Source: Amborella trichopoda
Taxonomy: Eukaryota; Streptophyta; Magnoliopsida; Amborellales; Amborellaceae
Length of the DNA stretch: 64,000 bases
NCBI RefSeq assembly: GCF_000471905.2
Contig: NW_006499997.1
Coordinates: 4,237,197 to 4,301,196, forward strand
Direction of reading: 5' to 3'
Shown here one piece after another: positions 1 to 10,357 of the stretch. The notes beneath the pieces were generated by a model. That model saw only the letters and a list, made by a program, of their open reading frames with translations. It was not told the DNA's origin and searched no databases. The translations under genes were made by a program, and so were the position numbers. Position 1 is the first letter of the stretch; every line of letters begins with the position of its first letter.

Positions 1-478
1 GCAGAAATAATTATTTCATTTTATTTTTAAAAAGAATGGATTATTTTTCGAGACAATGAGGTTACTTACACATAAAACTGATAAAATAAAGATCCTAGAC
101 GGAAATATCACTATTTATTAAAAATAGACTATTTTTCAGAAAGACGATGTCACTTACCCACAATTATTTGAGAGGGAGCTTCCGATAAAAAATTCGGTTC
201 GAGAGAGAAGTTCACTGTGTTTCGACCAGAGAGAGAGATCTCAAAATTTTATTTTAGGGTGGGAGTGCTCACATCCCCTATTTAAATTCTTATGACGTAT
301 TATTATATTATTTTCTTACGCTCTACCTCATACCTGAGGTGTGCGTTAAAAGCAGACTTTTATCGTACGAAAACCACGTCCGCTAAAGGACTTTGCCAGC
401 TGCAAGCAGTAGGAGGCAAAAGCAGGCAAGCAAAACAGGCAAGCAAAAGTTAAACGAAGTAAAAGTTTTTGAAAATAG

Positions 479-500
479 TGATGGTCCCCAAGGACCATCA
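479..500. repeat. Perfect 9 bp inverted repeat (hairpin) upstream of T29
   Basis: TGATGGTCC and GGACCATCA are perfect reverse complements separated by the four bases CCAA. A T29 tract starts 44 bases downstream on the plus strand. The pairing is seen directly; a role as a terminator or element end is inference. Confidence 0.7.
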
Positions 501-541
501 TACTCAAACAGAACATCACCTATTTATAAGCATATTTTCTT

Positions 542-543
<2 letters not shown>

Positions 544-572
<29 letters not shown>
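544..572. repeat. Homopolymer tract T29
   Basis: Twenty-nine consecutive T residues mark the right edge of the unclassified stretch and abut the gag remnant of element A. On the minus strand this is an A tract directly following gag sequence, so a poly(A)-like junction is possible. Length in the assembly may be imprecise. Confidence 0.85.
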
Positions 573-574
<2 letters not shown>

Positions 575-579
<5 letters not shown>

Positions 580-1421
580 AGGATTGTTACAACTGGTTTC
601 TCCCTTACATTGCCAAGGAAAGTCTTCTGGACCTTCGTGTTGCCTTGGTGTGTCCGCCCTCTAAAATTCCTCTTAGGAGGCAGTCGAGTTTTCCTTCCAA
701 AATTTCCAAATGGCACAGACCTTACTCTCCCTTCCTTTCTCAGCCGAAACTCCTCACAATCCCTCTCAATCTTTATAGCTAGGTCCACCAATGGGGAGAA
801 CACCTTAAGGTTGGCTGACATTACTCTCCCTCAAATATCTGGCCTGAGGTCCCACTAAAATTTGCTTGCCTTACGTGCCTCTTTATTGACGATGTGGGGC
901 ACATACTGAGAGATTTCTACAAACTTGGCTGCATACTGTTCTACTGACAGTTTCCCTTGTTGCAGCTCAATAAACTCAACTTCTTTCCTCTCCCGGATAG
1001 AATCAGGGAAATACTTCTCATTAAACGCTACTAGGAAGCTCTCCTAGGTGGCCACAGTCCCCGTCTCCACCTAGGACTGTTTCATTGAACTCCACCAATG
1101 ATGGGCATGCCCTTCTAGCATAAATGTCCACAATCTAACTTTTTGCTCATCAGAACAATGCAGAACCTCAAAGATCTTCTCCACTTGCCTCCTCAATCTT
1201 TCAGCCTTTTTTACTATTCCATGTCATGAGAATGCAAGAGGTGCAAGTCCCATAAATCTCTCAATCAGTCCACTATCTGCTTGGTCTGGGGTACGGGAAG
1301 CCGGGGCCGGCATACAATCCTTCACAACTTGAGTCATGGCCCTGATCATCCTAAAGAATTCCCCGAAATCCTCCGTGTTCCCATTACTTGAGCTTGAATT
1401 GTTGGCACGAGTCCCCGACAT
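575..1421 (-). pseudogene. Gag remnant of element A
   Basis: Translation of the minus strand gives a gag start resembling those of B, C and D: SGTRANNSSSSNGNTEDF, then a proline-rich stretch and an ERFMGLAPLAF block. Further along comes the basic segment with IERDCEEFR that precedes the zinc knuckle in this family. Gag forms the virus-like particle in which reverse transcription takes place. The region is broken in several places and is not expected to give a working protein. Confidence 0.8.
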
Positions 1422-1520
1422 TTTGACAAAAATAGGAACACCGAGACACTATTCACTAGCTTATCCAAACACCCTAAAGACTCCTCTAAGACTCTTTAGG
1501 CCAAGAACCTTATCTTGGCA

Positions 1521-1537
1521 GCTCTGATAACATAATC
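1521..1537 (-). promoter_or_regulatory. Primer-binding site of element A
   Basis: Next to the LTR edge the minus strand reads a variant of TGGTATCAGAGC, the standard plant initiator methionine tRNA primer site. The same arrangement is found beside the 5' LTRs of B and C. The position between LTR and gag fixes the element's orientation. Confidence 0.75.
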
Positions 1538-2341
1538 TGTCATAACCCTGGTCCCTACCCCCTTCCCCCTACCCCCTTGTCGAAGGGCAATGGGATGCGG
1601 GACCGGGACCGTGACCATAAGTAGTGAATGCCACTTAGATGGGAGTGCGCCCAACGCTTTGAAAAGATAGAAATCAAAGCCAACCACGAAATAAAAACCA
1701 ACCAACAAGAACACCACCCATAAAAAACTGGACAATCCAAGCCTCAAAATTTCATAAGATAGATCCAAAATATTACAAGAGAGTGCAAGGCACAACAACA
1801 ATTACATAGCTTCAATATCAAAGACAACTACATGGTAAAACTACCATCTAAAACATACAATCAAAGAGAAGCCTCCACAAGAAGTACGAGACTCCAATCG
1901 CCAGCCATGATCACCAAACTGCCAGCCCACAACTCGTGGCTATCACTCTATATAGATAAAAGTTAAAAAGGATGAGCTATAAAGCCCAGTAAGTAGATCA
2001 CGGTGCCATGCTTTTCTGCCTATAAATATCATCTTACAACATATGCTCAAAGTGCTATGCCATGCCTTTAAAATATTGAGTCATGTGTCATAATCATATC
2101 TATCAGTGTGTTGTGTATGATTCATAGTGAAACAATAACATATCAGATCAATCAAATATGATATAAAGCAAATCATTCAACCATACAAATCTTAGCATCA
2201 ACATATTAAGGTAAGCATCAACAATTACCAACTAACTCACTCTTTAATTCGCCTACTCCCGAAGTAGAAGCCATATCAATCAAGCCAAGCCAATTCCATT
2301 TCGTAGGACTTCTGCCATCACTCAGGAGGAAAGATAATGAC

Positions 2342-2356
2342 AATGGGTGACCCATT
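2342..2356. promoter_or_regulatory. LTR palindrome, A version (AATGGG-TGA-CCCATT)
   Basis: A perfect 6 bp inverted repeat with a 3 base spacer is followed by TAGTAATGCC. Equivalent positions in elements B and C have different stem sequences that still pair, so this is read as one conserved LTR element. Confidence 0.6.
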
Positions 2357-2576
2357 TAGTAATGCCTTCACACACACATCGTGCTTTAGGGCTTTTGATA
2401 GGCTCTTGGCCTTGCAAGACACTGCCCTCTCTTTGCATCTTCACTAGAGGGCATTGCACTACCAAAGGGGTCCCAATGGATAGTTCCCATATATATCTTG
2501 GGGGCACAACCCTCCTAGATTCATATCACATCCTAGCTCCCTTCCTATCATCAGGAGTCAGGGAAAAATTTCATTG

Positions 2577-2820
2577 TGGTGCAAGTCCATTCTCCCACAT
2601 CACATCTCATCGTGGTGTAAGTCCATGCTCCCACATCACATCTCATCGTGGTGTAAGTCTATGCTCCCACATCAGATATCACATATCACATTTCACATAG
2701 TGTGGCAAGTCCATACTCACACATCACATCTCGTCTTGGTGCAAGTCCATGCTCCCACATCACATATCACATATCACATCATGCGGCAAGTCCATGCTCA
2801 TACATCATATCTCTTCGTGA
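2577..2820. repeat. 36 bp minisatellite in LTR of A
   Basis: Units starting TGGTGTAAGTCCATGCTCCC begin at 2577, 2613 and 2649, exactly 36 bases apart. They are followed by longer variant units carrying extra CACATATCA steps up to about 2820. The array causes repetitive His/Ser-rich reading frames that are not genes. Confidence 0.85.
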
Positions 2821-3039
2821 CCATGCAATACGCTCAAAGCATGTCTATGAATCACAAAGAACCTATCACATAGCTGACCACACATGTCTTATCAGAAAGC
2901 ATTTAGTATATCTCAAAATCATGCGCACATATCACTCACCACATGGGCCTTTATCACATAGCATATCTCAAAATCATGCACACATATCACAACAAAACAT
3001 GCATCATAATCATGCACACATCATAACAGAGCATGTCTA

Positions 3040-3376
3040 CATGCATTCATAACATAACAGAGCATGTCTTACTACATGCATTCATATCATAATAGAGCAT
3101 ATCTCATTATCATGCATTCATATCATAGTTGAGCATGACTTACTACGCAATCATAACATAACAAAGCATGTCTTACTACATGCATTCATATCATAACAGA
3201 GCATATCTCATTATCATGCATTCATATCATAGCTGAGCATGTCTAACTACATGCATTCATAACATAATAGAGTATATCTCATTATCATGCATTTATTTCA
3301 CAATAAAGCATGTATTACTACATGCATTCATATCATAGCTGAGTATATCTCATTATCATGCGCTTTCATATCATAA
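3040..3376. repeat. 35-37 bp minisatellite in LTR of A
   Basis: About nine units start with CATGCATTCAT and continue ATCATAACAGAGCATATCT or a variant. Two unit types (ending CTCATTAT and CTTACTA) roughly alternate, suggesting a two-unit higher-order repeat. Confidence 0.8.
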
Positions 3377-4589
3377 GGCTCATTAGCCCAAAAGACATCA
3401 CAACATCATATTTCTGGTTTTTCAATATGAACACAATTCACTTTCGAAGGCATAAGATTAAAAACTCATTTGGACCTAAAACCAATTTTATAACAATCTA
3501 AGCTCGTAAAAACACAACTTTCATCGAGGGAGTAACCCCAAATTTTGGATTAAAATTTGCCAAACTGTTTTATGTTCTTGAACAAAGCTCATGTTTTCAC
3601 AGTAAGAAAATGCAGGATGACATACTCATAGAAAAACATATATAACGTTCAAACCACATGGAATTTAATCATGATTCCAAGATTATTTTCAAAATAGACT
3701 CATTTATCTATCATTTAAAAGTAGTTTGACCTCATTCTAATATGTTTTGGTCATTGAAAAGCTCTACAAAAAAATATATTGAAACCCTAGAATTTCATTT
3801 CACAAATCAGGCATGCTTCAGAAAATGGCCAATAACTTTCAAACCAAATAAGATATTTGCAAGGGATATTTTCCATGATAAAATAGACTCAATAAGATAC
3901 TTGTTCACAAAATTTCATGATCTAAGGTGATATAGAGGATACTCAAATAGTTTCTCAAACTGGAGCCATAGTTTTGGAAAATAGAGCACACTCTAGCAGG
4001 ATTTTAATAACATGCACCAACACCCATTTTCACACCCATACTTATACTTAAATCTCATACTTTGATAAGCTGAGCAAATATACATCAATATGAAGCATGA
4101 AAACCAGATCCACTTACAACACTAAATGAAACTCTAAAGTGCTCCACACAGATTTCGCTCCAAACACCAAGCTCCACAAAGATTGGGTTCAAACTCAAGG
4201 GCTTAAGGCTGATAGAGGTCTCAAAACTCAAAGTCTTAAGGCAAGAGGGGGAGAACATGGGTGAGAGAGGGCAGGGAGTAGAGAGAGAGAGAGAGAGCAA
4301 ACCCAATGGATGGGTGTGAAGGGGGTATAAGGAAGCTTGGGTGGTGGCAGCATGCTATTGCCACATGGCATCCAAGAGGCCATGCATGAGGAGAGAGAGA
4401 AAGGCAAGCATGAGGTACATCATCACGAGATGAAAGCATGTAATTTACAAGTGGCATGCAAGAAGAGAGAGAGGGAGCAAGCATGGGGGACATCATCATT
4501 ATGGGTTGGAGCAAGCTTGTGCCACATGGCACACATGCATAGAGAGAGATAGATCATGCAAATATGAGAGAGAAAAGTTCTCATTGGAC

Positions 4590-4900
4590 TACCATACACC
4601 ACCGGCGCCTAACGGCGCACACAAATGCCCACGCTCCCAACAACGAACTAATCTGCCCGTGCTCACAACGCACGTCCATATCTATCCGTGCTCGCCAGCG
4701 CGCCATAGCCATCCGAGCTCAACAACGCTCTAATTCACCCGCGCATAAAAACGCAATGGCCATCCATGCACCCCAATGCACAACCCATCCACGCATCATC
4801 ATGCGCTCGCTGCGCTCATATTCACCCGCGCCTTACTGGGCGCACACACACCTGTGCTTTCACGCACACACACACATCTGCCCTCGCGCGCTTTAACATG
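4590..4900. repeat. Degenerate CG-rich array near the U3 end of LTR A
   Basis: Loosely repeated segments of the type CCCGTGCTCACAACGCACG, roughly 30-35 bases apart, lie close to the element-sense start of the LTR. B and C carry well-formed 15 bp arrays at the same place. Units here are too diverged to count reliably. Confidence 0.55.
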
Positions 4901-5038
4901 TATCCACTCGCAATCGCCTACTCGTGCTTGTCCACGCCCTGATCTGTTCGCGCTCTCACAAGTGTCCGTGTGCCAGCTCCCTCGTGCCGACGACTCGCTA
5001 ACACACTACAATACGTCGAAAAAGTCCAAGTCCTTACA

Positions 5039-6130
5039 CAAGATCTCCCCACCTCTGGATGTATTCACCCACTGACTCATCCGCATCTTGAGCCATTGTG
5101 AGGATCTCTATAGCTTAGACATCCAGCTCTAATTTGTAGAAGAGTTTATATAACAGTTGCTCCAGGTTGGCATACCACTTGAAAGCCGGCCTAACAAGGT
5201 TTCTACAAACTGTCGGAGCAGTAGTCTGGGGCCCAAAGCCGACTTTTGGCATGCAGACATGAAATGGTCCACTTGCTGCTGGGGTGAGCCCATGCCATCG
5301 AAGACTGGGATTTGATCAATAAAAGGCGGATAAGGTTTCTGGTATGAAACACTTCGTTGTGTTTTTGACGCTCGCAAGTCTTGGATACTTTTATTGATCA
5401 TTCACTGGATGTCTTCCTGAGTGAATATCGATGGCACAACTTGAGAAGCTATGTTGGGTTGGTCATCAAAGGAGACATGAGGGTTTAGAGGCCTCAAGAT
5501 TTGAGCTGTAAGGGGAGGCTGAGGTCTTTCTTCCTCACGGTGTTATGACTCGAGAGGGGATTTTTCCTCTTGGTGAGAAGACATTGCGGGCCGAACGTCT
5601 TCAATTCCCTTGAGCCTGTCCAAGATGTTGCTTAGCATACCATCGAAGCGAGCCATTGAGTCTTCAGGGTCTTCCCCGTCATGGCTCACTACCGTTACCT
5701 CAACTTGCTCGTCAGAGTCGGGTAATTCGACAGGAGGGGTGATCCTGATCCTCTTACACCTTGATCCGGCACTCCAAGTAGCAAGGGCTGGGCTTGCCCT
5801 ATGCCTGAGACTGCCTTGCGACACATGTGAGTATCGGCTCTGGAGGGCCATGGAGCCTTACTGTTGTCGAGCTTGTCGCTTGAAGGCCTTAGGGCCATGG
5901 TTTGACTTGGATGGGCACAAGACTGCCTTGAGCCCATATCTCGTCTATTGGCTCTTGACAGCCTTGAGACAGCTGGTCGGGCGAAGTGGGTTCACCTTCC
6001 TATATTTCAATGACATTGCAGTGAACAATGTTGTTTGTTTCGGGTTCCTTCGTGTCTTGTAACGGGTGGAACCGATTCTATTTTTGTAGGTTGTTAGAGA
6101 TGGAAGACTCTACTTTTTGTTGGAGGGGTG
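5039..6130 (-). mobile_element. E3: Tat-lineage gag remnant
   Basis: The minus strand encodes gag-like segments matching E1 and E2. These are an N-terminal part with MARFDGMLSNILDRLKGIED, a middle part with SYQKPYPPFIDQIPVFDGMG, and a stretch reading as DESVGEYIQRWGDLV close to the left edge. The left edge coincides with the end of LTR A, so A appears to have inserted into this gag. From about 5940 to 6130 nothing is recognisable before the LTR of B begins. It is a broken fossil with at least a few breaks. Confidence 0.7.
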
Positions 6131-6535
6131 GCACTTCAATCTATAAGGAGAGGAGAAATAATGGGATGAGCTATACAGCCTAGTGAGCAGGTCTAGTGTT
6201 ATGCATCTGTGGTGGTTCTATCCATATGTGACAACAATACAGTTTATCAATATAAAGTCATAATTTAGCATAAATGCATATCAAGTCAAGACAGAAAAAT
6301 ATGAACATTTCATTTAAAGGGTAGTCATCACTAAATCACTGCGATCAGAGCCTTCGATTTTTGAAATCATAAATCATTCCATCATTATAATGCTAAACAT
6401 TCCTTATAAAGAAATTCATTCATTGCCCGCACACTCTTTAAATCACCTACTCCCGCATTAGAGGCCCTATCCATTAGGCTAAGCCAATCCCATTGCTTAA
6501 GACCTCTACCATCACACAGGAGGGAGGGTAATGAT

Positions 6536-6552
6536 AAGTGGAGTATCCACTT
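6536..6552. promoter_or_regulatory. LTR palindrome, B version (AAGTGGA-GTA-TCCACTT)
   Basis: A perfect 7 bp inverted repeat with a 3 base spacer is followed by CGTAAGACC. It corresponds in position to the A and C palindromes, but the stem and loop bases differ. Confidence 0.6.
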
Positions 6553-6719
6553 CGTAAGACCCTCAACACACTCACACAGTCCCCAGCGCGCATTGGGGTT
6601 TCGATAGGCCCTTACCTTGCAAGGCATCAATCACATATCATTACATAAATCTAGGGTTCGACCCTTAACGCATTCATATCATTATGCAGGTTAGGGGATA
6701 TGTCGACATCTCTTTCCTT

Positions 6720-6925
6720 ACTATAGATGAGTGTCCCATCGCGTAACAGGTAATATCGTAGTAGCATCCACTACTGGTGAATGTCCCACCCCGTAGTAGC
6801 CAATATCATTATAAACAGTGCCCACTCACCACATCATCATAACAGATCCACCACCGGTGAGTGTCCCATCGCGTAGTGGTCAATAACAATATAAGCAGTA
6901 GCCATTCATTGCTTCATAACAGATG
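6720..6925. repeat. Local tandem repeat with GTGTCCCATCGCGTAG core
   Basis: Three diverged units of about 70-80 bases share GGTGAGTGTCCCATCGCGTAG followed by CAATATCA. Matching units occur in the 5' LTR of B (about 14200-14400) and, more weakly, in the LTR of D (about 36405-36530). Confidence 0.7.
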
Positions 6926-8344
6926 AATCATATTTCATCATAACATCATAGCATTTAGCAAAATACATGCATTTCATAAGCTATCACATGACATTTACAC
7001 ACAAGCTTTCTCAGTAGCATTTGACATTCATTGTTAATTCATTTCATCATTATCGCGCTCGTGGCCCCTCTTTCTCACAAAGTGCAGTTTACACGGCATC
7101 ATTCACATATCTTTATGGCATTCTTATGGAATTTATCATATGGCATTCACAATTATCATATATCAAACTAATTTAGCATCGCATGGTCATAGAATTACCC
7201 AATTGCAGACAATAGTGACATACCCCTCTTACGAGGGTGTAGCTCCTGATTTAGGGGGAGTCTCAGGATGCCTCAAACATGAAACCTTGAGCCAATATAT
7301 AGTTCTTTACACAAAAACAGTGATTTGAAAAAATTTGGGTGCCATTTGATGAGTCAAAAGCTCAGTACAAGGTGAGCATTAGTTGCTGGAAACTTCCCTA
7401 CAACAGTGCTTAGTGTCGTGTTTGCACATTTCGGGTCATAGCTCAAAATCCGTGGGGAGTTTAAAAAAAAATCAAAACATGTAGCTTTAAGTACATTCAT
7501 AAACCTTTCCAAAGGCAATAATTTTAAGGTTTTTAGACACCATTAACTAGGTCAAAAGCATTGCCCAATGAGGGCCACAGTTGCTGGAAATTGTAGCTAT
7601 TGTGAACAGTGTCAGGCCTCGACATTTAGGGCCATATCTTATTATCCATGCAAAATATTATCATGATATAAAAAGTAAACTTGGAGTATACACACATGTC
7701 TTTCATTTCAGACTGATTTGTTCCCATTTGGAGGCTATTTGGTCATCGAACATATAGATGTAAAAATATTCATAGTTCTGGTAAATTCATATTCTCAAGT
7801 TAATATGCTTTTAAAGCGCACCGAATATTTCCTAGCTAAGCTACACTTTGGGCTTGAAACCTTGTCATGATAAGGAGTCTCACAATGAGCAATTTCATGA
7901 GTTTCCATAAATAAAGAGATATCATACATGTAGTAAAAATAGTCATGGCATTGAGAAGCACAAACTAAAACTTCAACCTCTTGTTAATCCATTCATACTT
8001 CACGGTTTCCTTTATACCATCTAATCCATTTCAATATTTTACAACAGTCCTGGATGCTTAAAGCTAAACCCACTTACCTTGACTTCTCACAGTATCACAA
8101 ATCCTCACTCATGGCCTTCATGGGCTTTCCTTGGCTTCATCAGTTGGTTGTCTTGAAAGGGGCAGCAGTGAACTTCAAGAGAAAGGGAAAAGTTGAGAAA
8201 AATGGGAGAGACTCGTGTTGCCCAAGGCTTAAAAAGAGAGGGTGGTTGGAAAATACTGTGGCTGACGCAAGCACTCATTGCTCTGACACATATGGGGTGG
8301 GTCTGACATGTATAAAGGCTATATGTTGGACTAAGACACTTTGA

Positions 8345-8770
8345 GCACTGCACTAACCGGAGCTACTCTCTCCTTATCTAACCGGCGCTGCTCCAACAGG
8401 CGCTACTCTCTCCTTATCTAACCAGTGCTGCTCCAGCCAGCACTACTTTCCTTAACCAACCGGCGCTGCACTCTTCTCACCAACTGAAGCTGCTCCAACT
8501 GACGCTACTCCAGCCGGTGCTGCTCTCCAGCCTGCGCTGCTCTCTCTTGATCCAACCGGCGCTGCTCCAACCGATGCTACTCCCGGCGCTGCTCCAACTG
8601 GAGCTGCTGCAACTAGTGCTACTCCAGTCGACGCTGCTCTCTCTTTACCCAATCGGCGCTGCTCCAACTGGCGCTACTCCAGCAGGCGCTGCCCTCTCCT
8701 TATCCAACTAGTACTGCTTCAGCCGACGCTGCTATCTCCTTATCCAACCGATGATGCTCCAACCAGTACT
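8345..8770. repeat. 15 bp array (GCTGCTCCAACCGGC) in U3 of B 3' LTR
   Basis: The array consists of runs of 15 bp units such as GCTGCTCCAACCGGC and GCTACTCCAGCCGGT, interspersed with CTCTCCTTATC linkers. It sits about 30-450 bases inside the element-sense start of the LTR, where U3 promoter sequences would lie. It creates long repetitive Ala/Leu/Gly-rich frames that are not genes. Confidence 0.85.
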
Positions 8771-8798
8771 GGCTTAGGAGAAAATTGCAGCCCTTACA

Positions 8799-8812
8799 TC
8801 ATCCCCCCTTAA
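8799..8812 (-). promoter_or_regulatory. Polypurine tract of element B
   Basis: The minus strand reads AAGGGGGGATGA immediately before TGTAAGGGCTGC, the start of the 3' LTR. A polypurine tract primes plus-strand DNA synthesis in this class of element. Confidence 0.8.
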
Positions 8813-8843
8813 AAGGGATTTTGTCCTTAAAATCATATTAACG

Positions 8844-10340
8844 TTAACTAAAAAGGTGGGGGTATTTCTCCCTAATCTCATCCTCCCGTTCCGACGTTGA
8901 TTCTTCCCGTGAATGATACTGCCAAAGTACCCAGACTAGGGGAATTTCTTTATTACATAATACTTGCACCCTCCGGTCTAATATCCCAATTGGTCGCTCA
9001 ACATAGGTCAAATCTTCCTTGAGAGAGATTGGTTCATACTCCAAGACATGGGATGGGTCAAGTTGATATTTCCTTAACAGTGATATATGAAAGACATTGT
9101 GGACGCTGGTCAGTTCATGTGGCAGGGCAAGTCGGTAGGCCACACTTCCAATTCTTTCCAAGACTTTAAAAGGTCTAATGAAGCGTGGGCTCAATTTCCC
9201 CTTTTTGCCAAATCTCATAACACCCTTAGTTGATGATACCTTCAAGAAGACTCGATGCCCTACTTCAAACTCGAGGTCTCTCTGGCGATTATCGACGTAG
9301 CTCTTTTGCCGACTTTGGGCTATCTTGAGCCGCTCTCTAATCAAGGCAATCTTCTCAGAAGTCATCTGAACCATTTCGGACCCTAATAATCTCCTTGCGC
9401 CCATCTCATCTCAACAAATGGGCGACCTATACTTTCTTCCATACAGGGCCTCATAAGGTGCCATCTGAATACTAGCTTGGAAGCTGTTGTTGTAGGCAAA
9501 TTCTATCAGGGGTAGATGGTCTTCCCAGCTCCCCTTAAAGTCAGTGACACACACCCTTAACATGTCCTCCAAGGTCTGGAGGGTTCTCTCTGAATGTCCA
9601 TCTGTTTGGGGGTGAAAGGCGGTGCTAAATATAAGTCTGGTTCCTAATGCTGACTGCAAACTTGCCTAAAATATGGAGGTGAATCTAGTGTCCCTCGTCT
9701 GACACAATGCTGATGGGCACTTCGTGTAATCTCACAATTTCTCTAATGTACAACTGGGCGAGCTTGTCTAGAGTATAGGTCGTGCGAACCAGTAAGAAGT
9801 GAGGGACTTTGGTTAATTGATCCACCACGACCCAGATACTATCATGCCCTGCACTTGATCTGGGGAATCCAGAAACAAAGTCCATCGTGATGTGTTCCCA
9901 TTTCCATTATGGTATGGGCAGGGACTGTAATAGTCCTGCAGGTTTTTGATGCTCTGCCTTCACTTGCTGACACGTCAAACACTTAACGACAAACTGTGTC
10001 ACATCTCGCTCCATGTTGTTCCACCATAAGGTCTTTTTCAAATCTTGGTACATCTTTGTGCTCCCTTGGTGTACCGTGTAGCGGGAGTGGTGTGCTTCCT
10101 CGACCTTTAAATCTTAACAAGTCATCACTGCTCGTAGAGAAATCGTCTTTTCCTTTTATTTTCATTTCTTCAAGGATTTTTATCAACTGGGGATATCTGT
10201 TTTGGGCCGCTCGAATTCGTTGAAGGAGTCAGGGTTCCATCCTTAAACACGACAACATTTGTTTCCTCTCATCACAGGGCTGAGATGGGTGCCACTCCGC
10301 TACATCCTCTAACAACTTCATTTCTCGAATCATTAAATGT
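8844..10340 (-). pseudogene. Integrase region of element B with chromodomain
   Basis: Minus-strand translation shows the zinc-binding region, the catalytic core ([35 protein letters not shown]), the C-terminal GDRVFLKVS-type basic module, and a chromodomain-like end (WQYHSREESTSEREDEI, then YPHLF). Chromodomains are known to steer chromovirus insertion to chromatin marks. The order after RNase H marks Ty3/gypsy. The region is broken in several places. Confidence 0.9.
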
Positions 10341-10357
10341 GCCACAAAGACTGCAAC

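Larger units (their letters stand above)
1..575. other. Unclassified AT-rich insertion interrupting the gag region of element A
   Basis: Nothing coding is recognisable here. The stretch is AT-rich. It contains a short run of near-repeats of AGGCAAGCAAAA (about 417-455), a perfect hairpin at 479-500 and a T29 tract at 544-572. Gag similarity of element A begins directly to the right, so this is read as DNA inserted into, or joined to, element A. It could be part of a DNA transposon, a SINE with a T-rich end, or another LTR. No terminal inverted repeat or target duplication can be tested because the left end lies outside the window. Confidence 0.4.
575..5038 (-). mobile_element. Element A: Tekay/Del-like chromovirus (Ty3/gypsy), gag part and 5' LTR
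   Basis: This is a minus-strand LTR retrotransposon remnant. It comprises gag similarity (575-1421), a primer-binding site next to the LTR (about 1521-1537) and a 3.5 kb 5' LTR (1538-5038). The clade call rests on the close match of its gag N-terminal segment and LTR layout to elements B, C and D in this window, which retain chromodomain integrases. Its left side meets the unclassified stretch 1-575; the rest lies outside the window. On the right it was inserted into a Tat-like gag remnant. The element is a broken fossil with several breaks in gag. Confidence 0.85.
1538..5038 (-). repeat. 5' LTR of element A (3.5 kb)
   Basis: In plus-strand orientation the LTR runs from TGTCATAACCC to CCTTACA, the same terminal pattern as the LTRs of B, C and D (element sense TG...CA). 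Conserved internal landmarks are GATGAGCTATAAAGCCCAG near 1973 and the palindrome at 2342-2356. Two minisatellites (2577-2820 and 3040-3376), a GA tract near 4281-4303 and a degenerate C/G-rich array (4590-4900) fill much of it. No gene is seen. The right edge joins Tat-like gag sequence directly, consistent with insertion there. Confidence 0.85.
6131..8798 (-). repeat. 3' LTR of element B (outer end absent)
   Basis: It aligns by eye with the 5' LTR of B from ATAATGGGATGAGCTATAC (about 6155) through the shared array to GGAGAAAATTGCAGCCCTTACA at 8798. About 400 bases present at the start of the 5' LTR have no counterpart; the junction with the Tat-like E3 region is near 6131. It contains the palindrome at 6536-6552, a local tandem repeat (6720-6925) and a 15 bp array (8345-8770). 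Confidence 0.85.

Noticed and set aside
393-858. Phe-rich hydrophobic frames near the T29 tract as membrane proteins
   Set aside because: The hydrophobic run is translation of the homopolymer T tract and the rest is antisense to gag.
8345-8770. Long Ala/Leu/Gly-rich frames on both strands (also at 15752-16296) as possible genes
   Set aside because: They are created by the 15 bp array; all frames are open because the unit is a multiple of three and lacks stops.
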